Assembly: GCA_012519525.1 (NCBI GenBank)
Contig: JAAYQB010000112.1
Span: 1 to 27,612, forward strand
DNA: 27,612 nucleotides
Direction: 5' to 3'
Source: Bacteroidales bacterium
GTDB taxonomy: Bacteria; Bacteroidota; Bacteroidia; Bacteroidales; WCHB1-69
Shown here: piece after piece, positions 15,482-23,726 of the stretch
Layout of the letters: every line of letters starts with the position of its first letter
Position numbering within the stretch: the first letter of the stretch is position 1
The notes under the pieces: generated by a model
The model's database searches: none
What the model was told of the DNA's origin: nothing
What the model saw: only the letters and a program-made list of their open reading frames with translations
Position numbers and translations under genes: made by a program

Positions 15482-18121
15482 TTAAAATAAAGTCATTTGT
15501 GTTCCTTGTTCTTTTTCCATATTGGATGGCTCGGCAGGCGTTACGTTGTTTTCTTCTTCTATTAGCTCGTTTTCGCTATCTGTTTTTTTGCTTTCTTTTT
15601 CAGGAGGAGTATAGGGGAGAGCTTCCATTTTTTTTAAAGAAACAATGTTGTCGATAGCAATGCGTTTTCCGCGTGCTTTCATATTCATCACTTGAACGTA
15701 ATCGGCTACTTGGATAATAGTGCTTTGTTTTTCGTTTTTGTTTTTAGAAATTACTTCTACTTGCGGCAAATAGTCAAGACTGAGGTAGTGTAAACTTGCT
15801 TTGGTATTGCCGTTCAATAAGTCTGTTTTTTTATCGCTAACTTTTGGCAATGATCGTCTTATAAAATACTTGTTTTGTGCTTTGTCGTGATAAATGACGG
15901 TAATAGGTTTGTCAATATCTAATTTTTCGATATGAATCAAATCATCGTCAAAATGTGTGGATATGTCAAAGCTGTGTATTTTATAATATCCTGTTTTATA
16001 GAAAGCTATAATTTTATCTTCCGCATCGAAATCTCCTAAATCTATTCCTCTTTTATCCGTATTCAGTTTATTGACCGATTCGTCGTACCAGATATTTAAG
16101 GCATCGAGGGTTGAGGTTCCTTTTTCTATCATTTCTATGCGTCGGATAGGATTTTTGCTTAAAATATTGCCTATGGTATTTCTTCCTCTAATGGCTAACG
16201 TACTAAAATCGAAATCGAATTGTAGTTTTTTCAATTTAGGTTTGTGTTTTAAAAATACTTTAATTACTTCGGCTTCTCCGTTTTTATTAGCAGTGAAATA
16301 GAGGATTTTTGAATTTTTCTTTCCTTGTGTAATGTCGTATTCTTTGTCGCGTGTGATGCCGCCTATTGCAAATCGTTTGACATAATTAGGACCTAAAGCT
16401 CCGTTGCAATAAACGACATTGTAAATGGTGCGGTCGTCGTTGCGGGAAAAAACATCGGCATAGAGAATATTTTCGCCGACAAATGATTTTTCAGCTACTT
16501 TGGTAACCATAAAAGTGCCGTTTTCTCTGAACACGATAATTTCGTCTACATCAGAGCAATCGCATACGTATTCGTCTTTTCTCAACGAAGTTCCGATAAA
16601 TCCTTCTTTGCGATTCATGTATAATTTTTGATTGGCAACGGCAACATCGGCAACGGCAATGGTGTCGAAGTTACGTATTTCCGTACGGCGTTCTTTGCCT
16701 AGTCCGTATTTCTTTTTAATTTGTCGAAAATATTGTATGGTATACTCTACGATATGATTTAGGTTGTTGTTAACTTCATCAATATCTATTTCAATGTTTT
16801 CGATTTGTTGTTCTGCTTCTTTAATGTCGAATTTGGATATTTTTTTAACCGGTTTCTCAGTGAGTTTTAAAACATCTTCGCGGGTAATTTCTCTTTTAAA
16901 ATGAGAGCGATAAGGGTCGAATGCTTTTTCTATATCGTCAATTTGACTTTCGAAACTGTCTTGGTCTTTTTCTAATTCTTTGTAAATTTTCTTTTCGAAA
17001 AATATTTTTTCCAAAGAAATCCAATGCCACTTTTCGTTGAGTTCGCTCAATAGAATTTCCAATTCTAATTTTAATAGGTTTAACGTGTTGTTGGTGCTGA
17101 TAGTCAGTATTTTCTTAACGTCAACAAAATGTGGTTTGTTGTCAATGATAACACAGCAGTTGGGCGATATGGATTTTTGACACAAAGTAAAAGCATACAG
17201 AGCGTCAATAGTTTGATCGGGCGAAGTATTGGGTGCTAACTGCAATACTATTTCGGCTTCGGAAGAAGTTTTATCAAAAATCTTATTAATGCGTATGCGT
17301 CCTTTTTCGGTTACTTTTGAAATAGAATCTATTAATGTTTGTGTCGTTGTTTCGAAAGGTATTTCCTTGATAACTAAAGTACGTTTGTCTTCTTGGATTA
17401 TTTTTGCACGTACACGAACGCTTCCGCCTCTTTCTCCGTCGTTGTAATTGCTGATGTCGACATAACCTCCTGTGGGAAAATCGGGATAAATCGTGAAATC
17501 TTTTTTTTCTAAAATAGCAATAGAAGCGTCAATTAATTCATTGAAGTTGTGCGGAAGAATTTTAGAGGCTAAACCTACGCCTATTCCTTCGACTCCTTGT
17601 GCTAATAGCAAAGGAAACTTAATGGGAAGGGTAATAGGTTCTTTGTTTCTTCCGTCGTAAGAAAGTTTCCATTGCGTGGTTTTCGGGTTGAAAACTACTT
17701 CGTTGGCAAATTTTGATAATCTTGCTTCTATATAACGACCGGCTGCCGCCCCGTCGCCGGTTAAGGTGTTTCCCCAGTTTCCTTGACAATCAATCAGTAA
17801 TTCTTTTTGTCCTAAATTTACTAAGGCATCATTGATAGACGCATCACCATGAGGATGGTATTTCATGGTATTACCGACAATGTTAGCAACTTTATTGTAT
17901 CTTCCGTCTTCTAATTCCCACATCGAATGCAGAATACGACGTTGTACAGGTTTTAACCCATCGTAAATATTGGGAACGGCTCTGTCGAGGTTAACATAGG
18001 AAGCATAATCCAAAAACCAATCCTCGAACATAGATTTAATGTGAAGGATTTTTTGTAAATCATTGTCCGCTAAATTTTCCTCAATAGGTTCTTGATTAGT
18101 AATATTTTCAGATTCTTCCAT
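15482..18121 (-). CDS. parC: DNA topoisomerase IV subunit A (ParC/GyrA family)
   Basis: An 879-residue type IIA topoisomerase A subunit, which cuts and rejoins DNA to separate sister chromosomes with its ATPase partner ParE (not encoded in this window). Key features: YVNLDRAVPNIYDGLKPVQR near residue 42, the winged-helix block KYHPHGDASINDAL (87-100), and the active-site tyrosine Tyr130 in AAAGRYIEARLS. The coiled-coil/tower region spans roughly 350-470, and a C-terminal beta-pinwheel-like region with repeated strands begins near residue 500 (VADVAVANQKLYMNRKEGFI). The tail from about 840 is acidic and disordered. At the position of the quinolone-contacting serine the protein has Ala (GDAS instead of GDSA). 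Its assignment to topoisomerase IV, rather than gyrase, rests on resemblance to the Bacteroidetes ParC family and is fairly safe. Confidence 0.93.
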   Translation of the reverse strand: MEESENITNQEPIEENLADNDLQKILHIKSMFEDWFLDYASYVNLDRAVPNIYDGLKPVQRRILHSMWELEDGRYNKVANIVGNTMKYHPHGDASINDALVNLGQKELLIDCQGNWGNTLTGDGAAAGRYIEARLSKFANEVVFNPKTTQWKLSYDGRNKEPITLPIKFPLLLAQGVEGIGVGLASKILPHNFNELIDASIAILEKKDFTIYPDFPTGGYVDISNYNDGERGGSVRVRAKIIQEDKRTLVIKEIPFETTTQTLIDSISKVTEKGRIRINKIFDKTSSEAEIVLQLAPNTSPDQTIDALYAFTLCQKSISPNCCVIIDNKPHFVDVKKILTISTNNTLNLLKLELEILLSELNEKWHWISLEKIFFEKKIYKELEKDQDSFESQIDDIEKAFDPYRSHFKREITREDVLKLTEKPVKKISKFDIKEAEQQIENIEIDIDEVNNNLNHIVEYTIQYFRQIKKKYGLGKERRTEIRNFDTIAVADVAVANQKLYMNRKEGFIGTSLRKDEYVCDCSDVDEIIVFRENGTFMVTKVAEKSFVGENILYADVFSRNDDRTIYNVVYCNGALGPNYVKRFAIGGITRDKEYDITQGKKNSKILYFTANKNGEAEVIKVFLKHKPKLKKLQFDFDFSTLAIRGRNTIGNILSKNPIRRIEMIEKGTSTLDALNIWYDESVNKLNTDKRGIDLGDFDAEDKIIAFYKTGYYKIHSFDISTHFDDDLIHIEKLDIDKPITVIYHDKAQNKYFIRRSLPKVSDKKTDLLNGNTKASLHYLSLDYLPQVEVISKNKNEKQSTIIQVADYVQVMNMKARGKRIAIDNIVSLKKMEALPYTPPEKESKKTDSENELIEEENNVTPAEPSNMEKEQGTQMTLF

Positions 18122-18165
18122 GTAAAATAGTTAAGACTTTAATAAGAGGTAACATTGTTTTTTTG

Positions 18166-18173
18166 CAAAAATA
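18166..18173 (-). promoter_or_regulatory. promoter -7 element for the topoisomerase-ComEA-GSCFA operon
   Basis: Minus strand TATTTTTG, a TAnnTTTG match, 45 bases upstream of the parC start codon. Confidence 0.55.
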
Positions 18174-18407
18174 TAAAAAATTTTTCTACTGTTGTAAACA
18201 AAAATACACATTTTTTCGGATAATCTGTTTTCGTACAGTTTATTTCTTTTATTCCTATTTTTAATGTGCCGAAATTGGTCAAAACACAACAATCAGATAG
18301 TTATGTAAAATGTTTTGCTCTTATTCATTTCCCTATTAATTATATTGTAAACATTTATTTTTATTTAAATATTTTCAATAAAATATTATTAATGGATTTT
18401 CGTTTTG

Positions 18408-18415
18408 CAAAGGTA
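18408..18415 (-). promoter_or_regulatory. second possible minus-strand promoter -7 element
   Basis: Minus strand TACCTTTG, a good consensus match, 285 bases upstream of the parC start. No ORF of useful length follows on this strand before the first parC promoter, so it is either a distal parC promoter, a promoter for an unseen small RNA, or chance. The rest of the gap 18122-18672 holds no supported gene. Confidence 0.35.
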
Positions 18416-18502
18416 GTGTTTTTTTTATTTATGAAATTCATTGCTCAATGATTTTATTTTGTTTTTTTTGTAAATGTCGACCTATTTTATGACAAGATAA
18501 TT

Positions 18503-18536
18503 CGGACACTGAGCTTGTTGAAGTGTTCGTTTTTTT
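18503..18536 (+). terminator. hairpin with T-run, made from a dispersed repeat
   Basis: CGGACACT (18503-18510) pairs with AGTGTTCG (18522-18529) with one mismatch, and seven T follow on the plus strand. The inner GAGCTTGTTGA matches the widespread CACTGAGCTTGTCGAAGTG element. It looks like an intrinsic terminator for plus-strand transcripts, and would insulate the porin promoter from upstream readthrough. Confidence 0.45.
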
Positions 18537-18568
18537 ACTTAAAAACACTTCTCTGAATTTTAAAACGA

Positions 18569-18604
18569 CTGTAACAAAGACGTAACACCCCCATTATACT
18601 TTTG
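18569..18604 (+). promoter_or_regulatory. candidate Pho box and promoter of the porin gene
   Basis: Two GTAACA half-sites (18571-18576, 18582-18587) stand 11 bp apart, with CT before the first, resembling the 7-bp-plus-4-bp repeat of the enterobacterial Pho box. Nine bases later is TACTTTTG (18597-18604), the Bacteroidetes -7 element. The pair therefore occupies the -33 region, where an activator such as PhoB would contact RNA polymerase. Confidence 0.65.
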
Positions 18605-18672
18605 CGAAGTTCTTAGAAGTAAAAAATGTAAAAATTTAAAAAAGAAATTATTTAACAAAAAATTAAAAAAAT

Positions 18673-19947
18673 ATGAAATCAAAAGTAAAAAAATTGACAA
18701 GCACAATGTTGTTTATCGGGGGTTTAAGCTTATTAGGCTCAAGTCCAACCTATGCACAAGAATCGGATTCGGCGCGTTTAGCAGACTTGGAAGGAAGAAC
18801 AAGCAAACTTGAAGTTTTAAAGGGATTGAAGGTTTCCGGTTATTTTCAAGGGCAGTTTCAGTACGGACAGGAAAAAGCTTCGTTGAAAGTAGGCTCAGCG
18901 AATACGGATGAGACGAAAGGTTTTAGTCGTATCGGTGTTCGTAGAGGTCGTATAAAATTCACTTATGATAAAAAAATTGCTTCAGCTGTTTTTCAATTTG
19001 ACCTTACCGAAAAAGGTGTGAGTTTCAAAGATGTATATATGCAAATTAAAGATCCGAAATTCACTGCAAGTTCTATTAAAGTCGGGGTTTTCGACCGTCC
19101 CTTTGGTTACGAAATAACCTATTCTTCTTCAAGGAGAGAGTCGCCTGAACGTTCGACTGTTTTTACTACTTTATTCCCTAACGAAAGAGATTTGGGTATA
19201 ATGTTAACATTGCAAGCAAAGAAAGGCTCGGCTTGGAATATTTTAAAATTAGATGCAGGTTTATTTGCAGGGAATGGTATTAAGGCGGACATAAAAAACA
19301 GAAAAGATTTTATAGGACGTTTGTCTGTTAATAAAAGTCTCAAAGAAATCGTCAAAATAGGTGGAGGTGTTTCTTATTATAATGGAGGCGTGTATCAAGG
19401 AACGCCAAATATTTATAAACTATCCGATAAAAAATTTGTAGTTGCTAGCGATAGCCTTAACATTGGTAAATATGCCAAACGAGAATACATGGGTGTTGAT
19501 TTCCAATTAGGTGTACATTCTATATTAGGAGAAACTTCTATAGCAGGAGAATTTCTTACAGGTACACAACCCGGAGAAAAAGGAAAAAGCAAAAGTCCTA
19601 ATAACTCGGCTGTTGGTACTACCGACACTTATATCCGAAATTTTTATGGTGCTTATGCTTGTTTAGTTCAAGATTTTGGACCTGTACCCTTGTCGGCAGT
19701 AGTAAAGTATGATTGGTATGATCCGAATATTAAAATTTCAAAAGACGAAATAGGTTTGAATGGAACAGGAAAAGGAGATATTTCTTACCAAACAATAGGT
19801 TTTGGATTAATATGGAAAATCAACAATGAGTTAAGAGCCACAGCTTATTATGAAGTAATTCAAAATGAAAAATCAAAAAATGTTAAAGGTTACGAAGAAG
19901 ATATTAAAGATGATATATTCACTTTCAGACTTCAATATAAATTTTAA
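18673..19947 (+). CDS. phosphate-selective porin O/P family protein
   Basis: A 424-residue outer-membrane protein with a signal peptide ending near TYAQ (residue 29). A short heptad-like segment (SARLADLEGRTSKLEVL, about 33-49) precedes the barrel, as in OprO/OprP trimers. The barrel begins LKVSGYFQGQFQYGQ and includes RIGVRRGRIKFTY, VFDRPFGYEITYSSSRRESP, FPNERDLGIML, and ends with an aromatic final residue (FTFRLQYKF), the normal outer-membrane signature. Members of this family carry phosphate or other anions across the outer membrane. The gene lies directly before pstS and has the same promoter architecture, so induction under phosphate limitation is very likely. Selectivity for phosphate is inferred from context. 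Confidence 0.9.
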   Translation: MKSKVKKLTSTMLFIGGLSLLGSSPTYAQESDSARLADLEGRTSKLEVLKGLKVSGYFQGQFQYGQEKASLKVGSANTDETKGFSRIGVRRGRIKFTYDKKIASAVFQFDLTEKGVSFKDVYMQIKDPKFTASSIKVGVFDRPFGYEITYSSSRRESPERSTVFTTLFPNERDLGIMLTLQAKKGSAWNILKLDAGLFAGNGIKADIKNRKDFIGRLSVNKSLKEIVKIGGGVSYYNGGVYQGTPNIYKLSDKKFVVASDSLNIGKYAKREYMGVDFQLGVHSILGETSIAGEFLTGTQPGEKGKSKSPNNSAVGTTDTYIRNFYGAYACLVQDFGPVPLSAVVKYDWYDPNIKISKDEIGLNGTGKGDISYQTIGFGLIWKINNELRATAYYEVIQNEKSKNVKGYEEDIKDDIFTFRLQYKF

Positions 19948-19950
19948 ATC

Positions 19951-20006
19951 GTAACATGATTGTAACACAAATTAAGGTTTATTGTAATACTCTAAATATA
20001 CTTTTG
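19951..20006 (+). promoter_or_regulatory. candidate Pho box array and promoter of pstS
   Basis: GTAACA at 19951-19956 and at 19962-19967 (11 bp apart), a weak unit TAAGGT at 19973-19978, and GTAATA at 19984-19989 keep one 11-bp phase over four positions. The last unit is 9 bp before TACTTTTG (19999-20006), exactly as in the porin promoter. The start codon of pstS is at 20056. Confidence 0.65.
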
Positions 20007-20055
20007 TGTCGAAATTATTAAGTAAAAAATATAAACAATAAAATAAATAAAAAAA

Positions 20056-20871
20056 ATGAAAAAATTAGTTGTATTATCATTAGGAGTTGTCTTTGCGATG
20101 TCGCAATCGAATGCACAAAAAATCAAGGGTTCGGAAACTGTTTTACCCATTACTCAAAAAGCAGCTGAATTATATATTAAAAGTAACCCAAAAAGTAATG
20201 TTAGTGTAACCGGTGGAGGTAGCGGTGTTGGAATTGCTGCTTTAATTGGAGGTTCGACAGATATTGCACAAGCATCACGTAAGATGAAATTTGACGAAAG
20301 ACAAAAAATTCAACAAAGCGGTAACACTGTAAAAGAAGTAATTATTGCTTATGACGCTTTAGCAGTTATCATCAATCCTGGTAATAAGGTTACAAATCTT
20401 ACGAGAGAACAAGTAGAAGGTATTTTTACAGGTAAAATTAAAAACTGGAAAGAAGTGGGCGGAGAGGATATGAAAGTTGTACCTTATTCCCGTGAAACCT
20501 CTTCAGGAACTTATGAGTTTTTTAAAGAAAGTGTTTTGAAAAATAAAAACCCTATGTCGGGTATCATGAGTATGCCGGCAAATGGAGCCATTATCCAATC
20601 GGTAAAACAAACCAAAGGCGCTATTGCTTATGTCGGATTGGCTTATGTTAATAAAGATGTAAAAGCCGTACATATTTCTTATGATAAAGGTAAAACATTT
20701 GTAGAGCCTTCCGTTAAAAACGCAATAAATAAAACCTATCCGATTGTAAGACCTCTTTATTTTTACTATTTGAAGAGACACGAAGCAAAAGTGAAAGCTT
20801 TTGTTGACTATATTCTTTCTCCTGCCGGACAACAAATAGTAGGTGATGTTGGTTATGTTACTGTAAAATAA
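20056..20871 (+). CDS. pstS: periplasmic phosphate-binding protein PstS
   Basis: A 271-residue substrate-binding protein with a signal peptide ending SNAQ (residues 18-21). It has no lipobox, so it is predicted soluble in the periplasm. Phosphate-contacting loops of the family are visible: KGSETVLPI (about 24-32), GGGSGVGIAAL (53-63), the GSTDIAQASR loop (66-75) and RETSSGTYEFF (146-156). Domain II begins with AYDALAVIINPGN and NLTREQVEGIFTGKIKNW, a signature of bacterial PstS. It delivers phosphate to PstCAB, encoded immediately downstream. The gap to pstC is 24 bases. Its promoter carries a Pho-box-like repeat array. Confidence 0.96.
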   Translation: MKKLVVLSLGVVFAMSQSNAQKIKGSETVLPITQKAAELYIKSNPKSNVSVTGGGSGVGIAALIGGSTDIAQASRKMKFDERQKIQQSGNTVKEVIIAYDALAVIINPGNKVTNLTREQVEGIFTGKIKNWKEVGGEDMKVVPYSRETSSGTYEFFKESVLKNKNPMSGIMSMPANGAIIQSVKQTKGAIAYVGLAYVNKDVKAVHISYDKGKTFVEPSVKNAINKTYPIVRPLYFYYLKRHEAKVKAFVDYILSPAGQQIVGDVGYVTVK

Positions 20872-20895
20872 CCTGTTAAAAACTCTTGAATAGAG

Positions 20896-22098
20896 ATGTT
20901 CCGAAAAATTTCGAATATTATTGTAAAACAATTACTAACATTTAGCGGTGCCATTACAGGCATCGCTATTTTGTTTATTTCCATCTTTCTTTTCAAAGAA
21001 GGTTTAGGACTTTTTAAATCGCCTGCAATAGAAGAGGGATATGCTTTGTTTGTCAATTCAAAAAATATTGTTGATAATTTAACTGCTAAAGAGATAAAAG
21101 AAGTTTTTGATTCGGAAATTACCAACTGGCATGAGTTAGGAGGAGAAGATATAGAAATCCGCATTTTTAGAATAGATGAAATTTTTCAACACTATTCTGA
21201 CGAGGAATTAGGGGAGGACTATCAGTTTTTACCTGAAAAGTTAGCGGAGGTTATTAGAGAAGATGAAAGCATCGTTGCATTTGTTCCTGTAGAATTTGCT
21301 CCGGCTCAACATGTCGGTGTTAAAGAATTAATGGTAGACAACATTACTTTTTCAGATTATTTTGCAGGAAAAGAATGGCTTCCGACAGCAACACCGGCGC
21401 CTTTGTTTGGAACATTGCCGATGTTTTTAGGTACTCTTTTAGTGAGTTTAGTGGCAATACTTTTTGCGCTTCCCTTAGGATTAGGAGTTGCTATCTATCT
21501 GTCGGAATTAGCTCAGGAAAGAATAAGAAAATTTTTAAAACCCATCATCGAGTTGCTTGCCGGCATTCCTTCGGTAGTGTATGGATTCTTTGGATTGGTA
21601 GTGTTAGCACCTTTAGTTCAAAAAACATTCAATCTTCCGGTGGGAGAAACAGCATTGACGGGAAGTTTGATTTTAGCCATTATGGCATTGCCGACGATTA
21701 TTTCCGTAGCTGAAGATGCGATGCGAAATACGCCAAGAGCCATGCGAGAGGCAAGTTTAGCTCTGGGAGCAACACACTGGCAAACAATCTATAAAGTGGT
21801 AATTCCTTATGCTAAATCGGGTATATCGGCTGCTGTTGTTTTAGGAATTGGAAGAGCTATCGGAGAAACAATGGCAGTATTGATGGTTACGGGTAATGCT
21901 GCACTCATACCTACTTCGTTGTTTGACCCTATTAGAACGATACCGGCAACTATTGCTGCCGAGTTAGGCGAAGCACCTACAGGCGGAGCACATTATCAAG
22001 CACTGTTTTTATTAGGCTGTGTTTTGTTTTTAATTACAATGGTAATTTCTATTACGGCAGAAATGATTTCAAAAAAGAAGAACTATAAAGACATGTAA
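20896..22098 (+). CDS. pstC: phosphate ABC transporter permease PstC with a PstS-like insertion
   Basis: A 400-residue membrane subunit of the Pst phosphate importer, longer than the roughly 300-residue E. coli PstC. One membrane segment (about residues 12-35) is followed by an insertion at about 46-165 that should lie in the periplasm. This insertion is similar to domain II of PstS: NIVDNLTAKEIKEVFDSEI and TNWHELGGED align without gaps to the PstS block at 110-138 (15 of 32 identical over PstC 54-85). The SGT phosphate loop is missing. The remaining residues form the normal permease core: LGTLLVSLVAILFALPLGLG, GIPSVVYGFFGL, and the EAA loop MREASLALGATHWQTIYKVV, then GRAIGETMAVLMVTGN. It pairs with PstA, which follows after 2 bases. 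Confidence 0.93.
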   Translation: MFRKISNIIVKQLLTFSGAITGIAILFISIFLFKEGLGLFKSPAIEEGYALFVNSKNIVDNLTAKEIKEVFDSEITNWHELGGEDIEIRIFRIDEIFQHYSDEELGEDYQFLPEKLAEVIREDESIVAFVPVEFAPAQHVGVKELMVDNITFSDYFAGKEWLPTATPAPLFGTLPMFLGTLLVSLVAILFALPLGLGVAIYLSELAQERIRKFLKPIIELLAGIPSVVYGFFGLVVLAPLVQKTFNLPVGETALTGSLILAIMALPTIISVAEDAMRNTPRAMREASLALGATHWQTIYKVVIPYAKSGISAAVVLGIGRAIGETMAVLMVTGNAALIPTSLFDPIRTIPATIAAELGEAPTGGAHYQALFLLGCVLFLITMVISITAEMISKKKNYKDM

Positions 22099-22100
22099 AT

Positions 22101-22955
22101 ATGAATAAAAAGACAAAACAAAAACTTGCTTTTCTTCTCTTTCGTTTGTTTAGTATAATTATCGTTGGTATTTTGCTAAGTATTTTAGGCTTTATAGCTT
22201 TCAATGGTATTAAGGTAATTAATTGGGAATTTTTAAGTACTATGCCCAAAGAAGGAATGACGGAAGGAGGAATTTTTCCTGCTATAGTAGGTACTTGTTA
22301 CTTAATTATAGGAAGTTTGATTTTTGCTGTTCCTCTCGGTGTAATGTCTGCCATATATACGGTAGAATATGCAGGAAACGGAAAAATTGTTCGCTTTATT
22401 AGAATGATGACCAACAACCTTGCAAGTATTCCTTCTATCGTTTTCGGATTGTTTGGAATGGCTCTGTTTGTTACTAAATTAGGTTTCGGCGATTCGATTT
22501 TAGCAGGTTCTTTAACCTTAGGATTATTAACCTTACCTATCATTATCAGAACATCGGAAGAAGCTTTAAAGGCTGTCCCCGAATCTTATAGAACAGGTAG
22601 TTATGCCTTAGGTGCCAGCAAATTGCAAACGATTAGAAAAGTAGTTCTTCCATGTGCTATGCCCAATATTTTAACGGGAATTATCCTTTCTGTAAGTAGG
22701 GTTTCAGGAGAAACGGCACCTATTTTATTTACTGTGGCTGCCTATTTCTTACCCAATTTACCGGACAGTATTTTTAGTCAAGCAATGGCGTTGCCTTATC
22801 ACTTATATGTGTTGGCAACCAGCGGAACAGATATAGAAGCATCACGACACATGGCTTATGGAACAGCATTAGTGTTGGTTGTTATAGTGCTTTTCTTTAA
22901 TTTAACGGCAACAATCTTGAGACAAAGATTAAGTAGAAAATTGAAAAATAAATAA
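22101..22955 (+). CDS. pstA: phosphate ABC transporter permease PstA
   Basis: A 284-residue permease with six predicted membrane segments, first at about 13-35. The conserved core includes GGIFPAIVGTCYLIIGSLIF, the helix with AVPLGVMSAIYTVEYAG, SIPSIVFGLFGMALFV, and the coupling loop ESYRTGSYALGASKLQTIRK. The motif SRVSGETAPILFTVAAYF is the usual PstA C-terminal part. Length is the usual one for PstA (about 280-300); unlike PstC it shows no extra domain. Start ATG is 2 bases after the pstC stop, and pstB starts 6 bases after its stop, so translation is probably coupled. Confidence 0.96.
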   Translation: MNKKTKQKLAFLLFRLFSIIIVGILLSILGFIAFNGIKVINWEFLSTMPKEGMTEGGIFPAIVGTCYLIIGSLIFAVPLGVMSAIYTVEYAGNGKIVRFIRMMTNNLASIPSIVFGLFGMALFVTKLGFGDSILAGSLTLGLLTLPIIIRTSEEALKAVPESYRTGSYALGASKLQTIRKVVLPCAMPNILTGIILSVSRVSGETAPILFTVAAYFLPNLPDSIFSQAMALPYHLYVLATSGTDIEASRHMAYGTALVLVVIVLFFNLTATILRQRLSRKLKNK

Positions 22956-22961
22956 TTAAGA

Positions 22962-23708
22962 ATGATTGAAACGAAAAATATAAACTTCTATTACGGTAGT
23001 TTTCAAGCACTGAAAAATATCAGTATGAAAATGGACGCTAACACAGTTACGGCTTTTATTGGTCCTTCGGGTTGTGGTAAATCCACTTTTTTGAGATTAT
23101 TTAATCGGATGAATGACCTGATTGATGATACGAAATTAGAAGGCGAATGCTTGATAAAAGGCAAAGATATTTACGATAAATCGATAAATATTGATGCTTT
23201 GAGAAAAGATGTGGGAATGGTTTTTCAAAAACCCAATCCTTTTCCCAAATCCGTTTTTGAAAACGTAGCTTATGGGTTAAAAGTCAATGGAATTACAGAT
23301 AAAAAGTTTATTGCTAATAGAGTAGAGGAAACGCTTAAAGCTGCTGCTTTGTTTGATGAAGTAAAAGATAAACTCAATAAATCGGCTTTCGAATTATCGG
23401 GTGGGCAACAGCAAAGATTATGTATTGCAAGAGCTTTAGCTATAGAGCCTTCCATAATTTTAATGGACGAACCGGCTTCTGCACTCGACCCTATATCAAC
23501 CTCTAAAATAGAAGAACTGATTCATCAACTCAAAAAAAAATATACAATTGTTATTGTTACACACAATATGCAACAAGCTGCACGAGTTAGTGATAAAACA
23601 GGCTTCTTTATGTTGGGTGAGCTGATAGAATACAACGATACGAAAAAAATGTTCTTAAATCCTGATAATGAAACAACACAAAATTATATTACGGGAAGAT
23701 TCGGATAA
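22962..23708 (+). CDS. pstB: phosphate ABC transporter ATP-binding protein PstB
   Basis: A 248-residue ATPase. Walker A is GPSGCGKST (about 34-42), the Q-loop lies in GMVFQKPNPFPKSVFENV (typical PstB: KPNPFP), the signature is LSGGQQQRLCIARALA (about 145-160), and Walker B with the D-loop is SIILMDEPASALDP. The switch histidine is in VTHNMQQAARVSD. The final FLNPDNETTQNYITGRFG is the characteristic PstB C-terminus. It powers import through PstCA. 18 bases after its stop comes the GTG start of mgsA. Confidence 0.97.
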   Translation: MIETKNINFYYGSFQALKNISMKMDANTVTAFIGPSGCGKSTFLRLFNRMNDLIDDTKLEGECLIKGKDIYDKSINIDALRKDVGMVFQKPNPFPKSVFENVAYGLKVNGITDKKFIANRVEETLKAAALFDEVKDKLNKSAFELSGGQQQRLCIARALAIEPSIILMDEPASALDPISTSKIEELIHQLKKKYTIVIVTHNMQQAARVSDKTGFFMLGELIEYNDTKKMFLNPDNETTQNYITGRFG

Positions 23709-23726
23709 AATTTAAAATGAACGGAA

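Noticed and set aside
18266..18451. 61-codon plus-strand open frame in the parC-porin gap
   Set aside because: AT-rich composition, no promoter in the right place, no recognisable family; the frame looks like chance.
20853..21164. Minus-strand open frame across the pstS-pstC junction
   Set aside because: Shadow of the well-supported pst genes on the plus strand.
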